From contig USDU01000100.1 in assembly GCA_900553635.1 (NCBI GenBank), forward strand, positions 1 to 8,409: 8,409 nucleotides of DNA. The letters run 5' to 3'. The stretch is from an uncultured Lachnospiraceae bacterium. GTDB taxonomy: Bacteria > Bacillota_A > Clostridia > Lachnospirales > Lachnospiraceae. A program made the position numbers and the translations under genes. Shown piece after piece: positions 1 through 5,819 of this stretch (position 1 is its first letter; each line of letters starts with the position of its first letter). The notes under the pieces were generated by a model. It was not told the origin of the DNA and did no database searches. It saw nothing but the letters and a program-made list of their open reading frames with translations.

Positions 1-1959
1 ACCGGACGCCTCCTTGCTGGCGGTGGAAATCTGCTCGGATACATCTGCAGCCGCGAAGATCAGCTCCGCGTTGGAGACACGGTAATCCTCAATAAATACC
101 ACCTTCAGCTTGCCGTTAATGGACGCGTCGTTGTTGATCACGTCTGCCACGGAGTTGATAAGCTTGATGGTCAGCTTCGCGCGGCGGTAGCCTGCTGCAG
201 CCTTGGCGCCGAAGATAAAGGTTCTCGGATAGAATTCCATATCCGGATGCTCTTTGATCTTATTGTACAGATACATCACATGCAGGATGTTCAGCAGCTG
301 ACGCTTGTACTCATGCAGTCTCTTCACCTGTACATCGAAGATAGAGCGCGGGTCTACGGTGACGCCGTTGTGCTCCTGGATGTATTTTGCCAGACGCACC
401 TTGTTCTGATACTTGATGTTCATGAACTCCTGCTGCGCCTTCTCGTCGTCTGCGTAAACCTTCAGCTTACTGATCTGGGACAGGTCGGTGATCCACTCGT
501 CGCCGATGTGGTCGGTCACCCACTGAGCCAGCAGCGGATTGCCGTGAAGCAGGAAACGACGCTGGGTAATACCGTTGGTCTTGTTGTTGAACTTCTCCGG
601 CATCATCTCGTAGAAATCCTTCAGCTCCTGCTTTTTCAGGATCTCTGTATGCAGTCTCGCTACGCCGTTTACGGAATGGCCTGCTGCGATAGCCAGATGC
701 GCCATCTTAACCTGTCCGTCATAAATGATAGCCATCTTGCGGATCTTCTCCTGATCGCCCGGATATTTTGCCTGGATATCCAGTACAAAACGACGGTTGA
801 TCTCCTCCACGATCTGATATACACGGGGAAGCAGACGGGAGAACAGCTCGATGGGCCATTTCTCAAGGGCCTCTGCCATGATGGTGTGGTTGGTATAAGC
901 GCAGGTCTTAGTGGTGACCTCCCATGCCTCGTCCCACTCCAGGCCTTCCTCGTCGATGAGGATACGCATCAGCTCGGCTACCGCCACGGTCGGATGGGTA
1001 TCGTTCAGCTGGAACGCCGCCTTCTCGTAAAACTTACGGATGTCGTCATGGTTTCTCTTATAACGGGCAATGGCCTCCTGCACGCTGGCGGAGATAAAGA
1101 AATACTGCTGCTTCAGACGCAGCTCCTTGCCTGCCATATGGTTGTCGTTGGGGTACAGAACCTCTACCAGCAGCTTCGCCAGGTTCTCTTCCTCTACGGC
1201 CTGCTGATAATCGCCCTTGTCGAAGGCGTCCAGACGGAAGGTATTCATGGCCTCTGCGTCCCAGATACGAAGGGTATTTACTACGTTATTGCCATAGCCT
1301 ACTACCGGAAGGTCGCAGGGGATAGCGCGTACGGCCTGATAGCCCTTCTGGATAAAATGGTTCTTGCCGTTCTGATCGACTTCTACATCTACATAGCCGC
1401 CGAACTTGACGATCTTCGCGTACTCCGGACGGCGGAGCTCGAAGGGATTGCCATCCACAAGCCAGTCGTCGGGAATCTCTTTCTGATAGCCGTTCTCAAT
1501 TTTCTGCTTGAACATACCATAGCGGTAACGGATACCGCAGCCGTATGCCGCATAGCCCAGGGTTGCCAGAGAATCCAGGAAGCAGGCTGCCAGTCTTCCC
1601 AGACCGCCATTTCCCAGAGCTGCGTCCGGCTCCTGATCCTCGATCACGTTCAGATCGCAGCCCAGCTCCTCCAGAGCTTCCTTTACTTCGTCATAATAGG
1701 TCAGGTTAATCAGGTTATTGCCAAGAGCACGGCCCATCAAAAATTCCATGGACATGTAATACACGATCTTCGGATCCTGCTTTTTCATCTGCTCCTGGGT
1801 CGCAATCCATGCGTCGATGATCGCGTCCTTGGTAGCCAGCGCTACCGCATGAAAAATCTGGTGCTGTGTTGCCTCTTCAATGGGTGTCCGGTACAGAGTC
1901 TTCACGTTGTAAACTACGCTTCTTTTAAAGAGTTCCTTGTCGAAGGGTCTCTTACTCAT
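1..1959 (-). CDS. glgP: Glycogen/starch/maltodextrin phosphorylase, N-terminal 653 residues (3' end outside window)
   Basis: Predicted cytoplasmic, PLP-dependent alpha-glucan phosphorylase (GT35 family), which releases glucose-1-phosphate from the non-reducing ends of glycogen or maltodextrin using phosphate. Seen in the translation: YYMSMEFLMGR near residue 75, the glycine-rich GNGGLGRLAACFLDS from residue 116, NDTHPTVAVAELMRI, YTNHTIMAEALEKWP, KTNGIT at 460-465, VKRLHEYKRQLLN, and EDYRVSNAELIFAAADVSEQ followed by STASKEASG. The frame is open to position 1 and stops at the G of the EASGT-NMK motif, so the PLP-binding lysine should lie a few codons beyond the edge; family members are usually about 750-850 residues. 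The start ATG (1957-1959) has AGGAGG (1968-1973) 8 bases upstream. The N-terminus is short and shows no obvious phosphoserine site of the animal-enzyme type. It lies 119 bases downstream of ileS on the same strand, with no other glycogen gene in view. Substrate preference (glycogen or maltodextrin) cannot be read from sequence alone. Confidence 0.96.
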   Translation of the reverse strand, partial: MSKRPFDKELFKRSVVYNVKTLYRTPIEEATQHQIFHAVALATKDAIIDAWIATQEQMKKQDPKIVYYMSMEFLMGRALGNNLINLTYYDEVKEALEELGCDLNVIEDQEPDAALGNGGLGRLAACFLDSLATLGYAAYGCGIRYRYGMFKQKIENGYQKEIPDDWLVDGNPFELRRPEYAKIVKFGGYVDVEVDQNGKNHFIQKGYQAVRAIPCDLPVVGYGNNVVNTLRIWDAEAMNTFRLDAFDKGDYQQAVEEENLAKLLVEVLYPNDNHMAGKELRLKQQYFFISASVQEAIARYKRNHDDIRKFYEKAAFQLNDTHPTVAVAELMRILIDEEGLEWDEAWEVTTKTCAYTNHTIMAEALEKWPIELFSRLLPRVYQIVEEINRRFVLDIQAKYPGDQEKIRKMAIIYDGQVKMAHLAIAAGHSVNGVARLHTEILKKQELKDFYEMMPEKFNNKTNGITQRRFLLHGNPLLAQWVTDHIGDEWITDLSQISKLKVYADDEKAQQEFMNIKYQNKVRLAKYIQEHNGVTVDPRSIFDVQVKRLHEYKRQLLNILHVMYLYNKIKEHPDMEFYPRTFIFGAKAAAGYRRAKLTIKLINSVADVINNDASINGKLKVVFIEDYRVSNAELIFAAADVSEQISTASKEASG

Positions 1960-2078
1960 AATAGTTTCCTCCTCTTTGATACCGTTTATCACTGTTCACT
2001 CCGTTCACAGTGACACGCTTCGCAATGCACAGAAAGGATGCTGTCCGCATCATTTCGTGCTGCAAGACCAGAACGCGC
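1960..2078 (-). other. ileS-glgP intergenic region without a convincing intrinsic terminator or promoter
   Basis: These 119 bases separate two genes transcribed leftwards. I see no hairpin followed by a run of U. A 5-bp stem at 2037-2051 (GATGC/GCATC on the minus strand) is followed only by CTTTCT, which is too weak to call a terminator. No good -35/-10 pair of sigma-A type is visible. The region also contains the hairpin at 1989-2013 and the glgP ribosome binding site at 1968-1974. The inference is that glgP may be reached by read-through from ileS, although a weak or non-sigma-A promoter cannot be excluded by eye. Confidence 0.5.
1989..2013 (-). repeat. Inverted repeat / hairpin with an internal direct repeat, upstream of glgP
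   Basis: On the minus strand, 7-bp arms TCACTGT and ACAGTGA flank an 11-base centre. Within it the hexamer GTGAAC occurs twice, separated by GGA. The arms are perfect complements. After the second arm the transcript continues TAAACGG, so there is no U-tract and this is not a standard intrinsic terminator. It lies about 15 bases above the glgP ribosome binding site. It could be an RNA stem that affects mRNA stability or translation, a protein-binding dyad, or a copy of a small dispersed intergenic repeat. Confidence 0.55.
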
Positions 2079-2087
2079 TTACGCGCG
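2074..2087 (-). other. GNRA-type hairpin spanning the ileS stop codon
   Basis: On the minus strand CGCGC-GTAA-GCGCG forms a perfect 5-bp GC stem closed by a GUAA tetraloop (GNRA class), with the ileS stop codon TAA inside the loop. It is followed by TTCTGG rather than a U-tract, so it does not look like an intrinsic terminator. Stem and loop are directly visible; any role in 3' end stability or termination is inference. Confidence 0.45.
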
Positions 2088-5000
2088 CTCTACGCCCATG
2101 GTAACATTCTCGCCGTTGATACTCCAGTCCTTCACGTAGCCATTGGCCTCGTCGAACTTCACATCCACTGCCAGAACCTCGGACTTGATCTGATCCGCAT
2201 TGGCCCTGATCAGCTCTTCGATCTTCTCATTGCCCTTGCAGGAAATCACGATCTTGTCGGTTACCTGGAAATCTGCCTCTTTCCGCATGGTCTGCACCTT
2301 GCTGATGATCTCGCGGACAAAGCCCTCCTCGATCAGCTCCGGTGTGAGCTTGGTGTCCAGCACTACGGTGATGGTATTGTCACCGTCAGATACAAAGCCT
2401 TCGGTCTGCGCCATGTCAATCAGCAGATCCTCTTCAGATAATACCACATTTGTACCGTTTACGTCAAATGTGAGGCTTCCCTTCTCCTTCAGCTCGTCCA
2501 TGGCGGTATTGCCGTCCACCTCAGACAGGTGCTGGCGGATGCCGTTCAGGAACTTGCCGTACTTGGGTCCTACGGTCTTCAGCTGCGGTTTGAAGCTATA
2601 TGTGGTAAATGCGCGGACGTCGTCGGTAAAGTCTACCTTTTTCACGTTCAGCTCGTCCTCGATGATCTCGCAGTAGTACTCAGCCAGCTTGTAGGGAGCC
2701 TTTACATACATCTGGGCAATGGGCTGACGGTTCTTGATGTTCGCGGTGTTACGGCACGCACGGCCCATCACAACGATCTTCAGAACCTCGTCCATATCGC
2801 GCTCCAGCTCTTCGTTGATCCATGCCTTGTTTACAGTCGGGAAGTCGCACAGATGGATGCTCTCGGGAGCGTCCTTGTCGATGCTTCTTACCAGATTCTG
2901 GTAAATTTCTTCTGTCATGAAGGGTACCATGGGCGCTGCCGCCTTGGAAATAGTTACCAGGGAGGTATACAGGGTCATATAAGCATTGATCTTATCCTGC
3001 TCCATGCCCTTTGCCCAGAAACGCTCACGGCTGCGGCGTACATACCAGTTGGACATATCGTCCACGAACTCCTGAAGGGCTCTTGCTGCCTCCGGGATCC
3101 GGTAATTGTTCAGGTTATCGTCGACCTCGCCTACTACGGTGTTCAGCTTGGACAGAAGCCATTTGTCCATGACACTCAGGGAATCGTAGTTCAGCTCATA
3201 CTTCGTTGCGTCAAATTCGTCAATGTTGGCATACAGCACGAAGAACGCATAGGTGTTCCAAAGGGTACCCATGAATTTACGCTGTCCTTCCTGTACGGCC
3301 TTTCCGTGGAAACGGTTGGGCAGCCAGGGCGCGCTGTTGATGTAGAAATACCAGCGGATGGCGTCTGCGCCGTATTTATCCAGCGCGTCAAAGGGATCTA
3401 CCGCATTTCCCTTGGACTTACTCATCTTCTGGCCGTTCTCATCCTGTACATGGCCCAGAACGATGACGTTCTCGTAAGGAGCCTTGTTGAACAGAAGCGT
3501 AGACTCTGCCAGCAGGGAGTAGAACCAGCCTCGGGTCTGGTCTACGGCCTCGGAGATAAACTGTGCCGGGAACTGCTGATGGAACAGCTCCTGATTTTCA
3601 AACGGGTAATGATGCTGCGCGAAGGGCATCGCTCCGGAGTCGAACCAGCAGTCCAGTACCTCCGGTACGCGGCGCATGGTCTTGCCACAGCAGGGGCATT
3701 TCATGGTGATCTGGTCAATGTACGGACGATGGAACTCGACGGTCTTCGCGTTCTCGTCGCCACTCATCTCATAGAGCTCCTCGCGGCTTCCGATGGACTC
3801 CTGGTGTCCGCAGCCTTCACACTCCCAGATGTTCAGCGGAGTTCCCCAGTAACGGTTACGGCTTACGCCCCAGTCCTGAATGTTCTCCAGCCAGTCGCCG
3901 AAACGTCCCTTACCGATGCTCTCCGGGATCCAGTTGATGGTATTGTTATTGCGGATCAGGTCATCCTTTACCGCGGTCATTTTGATGAACCAGGACTCAC
4001 GCGCGTAGTAGATAAGCGGTGTGTCGCAGCGCCAGCAGAACGGGTAATCATGCTCGAACTTGGGTGCGTCAAAAAGCTTGCCCTCTGCGTCCAGATCCTT
4101 CAGGACTTCGGGGTCAGCCTTCTTTACAAACATACCTGCATACGGCGTCTCGGCGGTCATGTTACCCTTGCCGTCCACGAACTGTACGAAGGGCAGGTCG
4201 TAGTTGCGGCCCACGCGTCCGTCGTCCTCACCGAAGGCCGGCGCGATATGAACGATACCGGTACCATCAGACATGCTGACATAGTTGTCTACCGTTACAT
4301 AGAAGCCTTTCTTATGCTGCTTTGCGGCTGCCTCTCCGGCGCAGGCAAACAGCGGCTCGTACTCCTTGTACTCCAGATCTTTTCCGACATATTTTTCCAG
4401 AACCTCGTAGGCGGGCTTGCCTTCCTCTGCGAGACCGCCCAGCACCTTGTCTGCCAGGGCCTCTGCCAGGTAGTAGGTGTAGCCGTCTGCTGCCTTGACC
4501 TTTACGTAGGTGTCGCTGGGGTTCATGCACAGACCCACGTTGGACGGCAGGGTCCAGGGGGTGGTGGTCCATGCCAGGAAGTACGCGTCCTCATCCTTTA
4601 CCTTGAAGCGGACGATGGCGGAGCGCTCCTTCACCTGCTTGTAGCCCTGGGCTACCTCATGGCTGGAAAGGGGGGTACCACAGCGCGGGCAGTAGGGAAC
4701 GATCTTGAAGCCCTTGTACAGCAGGCCCTTCTTCCAGATCTCCTTCAGCGCCCACCACTCGGACTCGATGTAGTTGTCATCGTATGTGACAAACGGATGC
4801 TCCATGTCAGCCCAGAAACCTACGGTGCCGGAGAAATCCTCCCACATGCCCTTGTATTTCCAGACGCTCTCTTTACATTTGCGGATAAACGGATCCAGGC
4901 CGTACTGCTCGATCTGCTCCTTACCGTCCAGTCCCAGTGCCTTCTCCACTTCCAGTTCTACCGGAAGTCCGTGGGTATCCCAGCCTGCTTTTCTCGGTAC

Positions 5001-5234
5001 CATGTAACCCTTCATGGTGCGGTATCTGGGGATCATATCCTTGATAACACGGGTCAGTACATGGCCGATATGAGGCTTACCATTGGCGGTGGGCGGTCCA
5101 TCGTAGAAGGTGTAGGTCTCGCCTTCCTTACGGCTGTCCATGCTCTTCTCGAAAATGTGATTTTCATCCCAGAACTTTTCAATCTCTTTCTCCCGTCCAA
5201 CGAAATTCAGATCGGTTGATACTTTGTTGTACAT
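2079..5234 (-). CDS. ileS: Isoleucyl-tRNA synthetase, type 2 (eukaryote-like), 1051 residues
   Basis: Cytoplasmic class Ia synthetase that charges tRNA-Ile with isoleucine and edits misactivated valine. Visible features are the HIGH signature in DGPPTANGKPHIGH (H55-H58), CPRC at 182-185, editing-domain elements LAWTTTPWTLPSN and GTGIVHIAPAFGEDD, catalytic-domain DWGVSRNRYWGTPLNIW, cysteine pairs CEGCG and CPCCG in the later part of the catalytic domain, LDCWFDSGAMPFAQ, and KMSKS at 603-607, followed by the anticodon-binding and long C-terminal regions. The PPTANGKPHIGH wording and the length above 1000 residues (classical bacterial enzymes are about 920-940) place it in the eukaryote-like IleRS2 group. 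Starting at 5234 rather than the in-frame ATG eight codons upstream is supported by AAAAGGAGGA immediately before it; the upstream ATG would place this Shine-Dalgarno inside the coding region. Expression is controlled by the T-box leader at 5326-5600. Confidence 0.98.
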   Translation of the reverse strand: MYNKVSTDLNFVGREKEIEKFWDENHIFEKSMDSRKEGETYTFYDGPPTANGKPHIGHVLTRVIKDMIPRYRTMKGYMVPRKAGWDTHGLPVELEVEKALGLDGKEQIEQYGLDPFIRKCKESVWKYKGMWEDFSGTVGFWADMEHPFVTYDDNYIESEWWALKEIWKKGLLYKGFKIVPYCPRCGTPLSSHEVAQGYKQVKERSAIVRFKVKDEDAYFLAWTTTPWTLPSNVGLCMNPSDTYVKVKAADGYTYYLAEALADKVLGGLAEEGKPAYEVLEKYVGKDLEYKEYEPLFACAGEAAAKQHKKGFYVTVDNYVSMSDGTGIVHIAPAFGEDDGRVGRNYDLPFVQFVDGKGNMTAETPYAGMFVKKADPEVLKDLDAEGKLFDAPKFEHDYPFCWRCDTPLIYYARESWFIKMTAVKDDLIRNNNTINWIPESIGKGRFGDWLENIQDWGVSRNRYWGTPLNIWECEGCGHQESIGSREELYEMSGDENAKTVEFHRPYIDQITMKCPCCGKTMRRVPEVLDCWFDSGAMPFAQHHYPFENQELFHQQFPAQFISEAVDQTRGWFYSLLAESTLLFNKAPYENVIVLGHVQDENGQKMSKSKGNAVDPFDALDKYGADAIRWYFYINSAPWLPNRFHGKAVQEGQRKFMGTLWNTYAFFVLYANIDEFDATKYELNYDSLSVMDKWLLSKLNTVVGEVDDNLNNYRIPEAARALQEFVDDMSNWYVRRSRERFWAKGMEQDKINAYMTLYTSLVTISKAAAPMVPFMTEEIYQNLVRSIDKDAPESIHLCDFPTVNKAWINEELERDMDEVLKIVVMGRACRNTANIKNRQPIAQMYVKAPYKLAEYYCEIIEDELNVKKVDFTDDVRAFTTYSFKPQLKTVGPKYGKFLNGIRQHLSEVDGNTAMDELKEKGSLTFDVNGTNVVLSEEDLLIDMAQTEGFVSDGDNTITVVLDTKLTPELIEEGFVREIISKVQTMRKEADFQVTDKIVISCKGNEKIEELIRANADQIKSEVLAVDVKFDEANGYVKDWSINGENVTMGVERA

Positions 5235-5240
5235 GATTTT

Positions 5241-5250
5241 TCCTCCTTTT
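5241..5250 (-). promoter_or_regulatory. ileS ribosome binding site (decides the start)
   Basis: AAAAGGAGGA on the minus strand ends 6 bases before the ATG at 5234, ideal spacing. It falls inside any protein started at the upstream in-frame ATG (5258), so the downstream methionine (MYNKVSTDL) is preferred. Confidence 0.9.
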
Positions 5251-5288
5251 GAAATCACTGAAAACCCTGTTCTCCAGAATTTCAGATT

Positions 5289-5325
5289 CGCGGGGCTGCG
5301 TCCGAAGGGACTTGTGCCTTTCGCG
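5289..5325 (-). other. Irregular hairpin directly after the T-box terminator
   Basis: Reading the minus strand straight after the terminator U-tract, three nested stems can be drawn: CGCG/CGCG, GGC/GCC and GTCC/GGAC closed by CTTC, separated by small internal loops. Only read-through (antiterminated) transcripts would contain it. It could protect the 5' end of a processed ileS mRNA or be incidental; the pairing is visible, the role is inference. Confidence 0.4.
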
Positions 5326-5364
5326 AAAAAAAACGACCCTTGTCCTGTAACAGGACAAAAGCCG
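5326..5364 (-). terminator. T-box leader intrinsic terminator
   Basis: On the minus strand CGGCTTTTGTCCTG pairs with CAGGACAAGGGTCG around a TTA loop (14 pairs, some G-U), followed by eight U (5333-5326). This is a strong factor-independent terminator about 90 bases before the ileS start. Its 5' arm is shared with the antiterminator at 5352-5385, so only one structure can form at a time. Confidence 0.95.
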
Positions 5365-5385
5365 ATCGCTTCTGTGAAACCACCT
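5352..5385 (-). promoter_or_regulatory. T-box antiterminator
   Basis: Minus-strand pairing AGG/CCT, then the seven-base bulge TGGTTTC, then ACAGAAGC/GCTTTTGT (8 pairs, one G-U) around a GATCG loop. This matches the canonical two-helix antiterminator with its UGGN bulge, which holds the free NCCA end of uncharged tRNA. The 3' strand (GCTTTTGTCCT) is also the 5' arm of the terminator. Confidence 0.92.
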
Positions 5386-5606
5386 CATTACAACATGCCA
5401 TCACATGTGTCTCCCATAACGGCGGAGTACCGCCGGTACCTAATCATCCCTCTTGTATACAGGATTCTTTCAGCCCGGAGCTCGGAAGTGATTTTCAAAA
5501 AGTCCTACTCGCGCCGGGCTTCCACCCTCCCCGGCTCTCTTTGCCTTTTGGAGCTTTCCTACTCTCTTCGTCAATGCTTTTTCTTTATGTTTCGTCGCTA
5601 TTAGCC

Positions 5607-5636
5607 AGTATAACCCGTTTTTGCGGGCTTTGTCAA
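5607..5636 (-). promoter_or_regulatory. Sigma-A promoter for the ileS T-box transcript
   Basis: A consensus -35 TTGACA (5636-5631) and a -10 TATACT (5612-5607) are separated by 18 bases, or 17 if TTATAC is taken as the -10. The predicted start is near 5600, about 30 bases before Stem I of the T-box. The spacer carries a small dyad, CCCG and CGGG around CAAAAA. Confidence 0.88.
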
Positions 5637-5698
5637 CCGTTCGGCAGGGATTTTACACACTTTTTTCTTAAGGAATTTTAAACTTTTTCCCGAAGCCC

Positions 5699-5727
5699 TT
5701 GCGCCTATAGTGGAAATAGCCTATACT
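5699..5727 (+). promoter_or_regulatory. Possible promoter of the D-Ala-D-Ala carboxypeptidase gene
   Basis: TATACT (5722-5727) makes a good -10. A partial -35, TTGCGC (5699-5704), lies 17 bases upstream. This would give a 5' leader of roughly 85 bases, very AT-rich from 5726 to 5810. No other pair in the divergent region scores better by eye. The weak -35 keeps confidence moderate. Confidence 0.45.
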
Positions 5728-5819
5728 TAAATTTACATTTGTTACAATTTTCAATTACGAACCAAATTTTTTCTATCTTCAAAATATATTTTAATTTTTA
5801 ATTACAGGAGCGTTTTCAC

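Larger units (their letters stand above)
5326..5600 (-). ncRNA. T-box riboswitch leader of ileS, Ile (AUC) specifier
   Basis: Cis-acting RNA that senses uncharged tRNA-Ile and allows transcription into ileS. On the minus strand, in order: GAAGAGAGTAG (about 5569-5559) at the base of Stem I; AGAGAG (5540-5535) and GGGTGGAA (5527-5520), the conserved distal bulge and apical-loop elements; the specifier region GAAAATCACTTCCGAG, with codon ATC at 5492-5490 followed by a purine; CTGAAAGA closing Stem I; a CGGCGG-TACT-CCGCCG hairpin (about 5435-5420); a second hairpin near 5411-5390; the T-box with UGGU; and the terminator. ATC specifies isoleucine, and UGGU is complementary to an ACCA tRNA end, both in agreement with the ileS gene downstream. 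The 5' end near 5600 is inferred from the promoter. Assignment rests on motif order and gene context. Confidence 0.95.

Noticed and set aside
247..2013. A 588-codon open frame opposite glgP
   Set aside because: Antisense to a clear phosphorylase, no ribosome binding site of note and no domain; a codon-bias shadow.
2037..2051. Terminator after ileS (GATGC/GCATC stem)
   Set aside because: Only five pairs and no proper U-tract.
2529..5219. A very long open frame (896 codons) on the strand opposite ileS
   Set aside because: It is the shadow of a GC-biased coding region. The product is low-complexity, rich in Leu, Val and Asp with no recognisable domain, and the ileS frame is certain.
5421..5450. 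GGCGGTACTCCGCC as the T-box core sequence
   Set aside because: It resembles the GGTAC part of the T-box consensus but is a self-contained hairpin with no UGG bulge and no overlap with the terminator. The real core, with UGGU, is at 5376-5385.
5224..5681. Open frames on the plus strand through the T-box leader
   Set aside because: They cross the terminator, antiterminator and ileS promoter on the opposite strand, have no coding character and no ribosome binding site.
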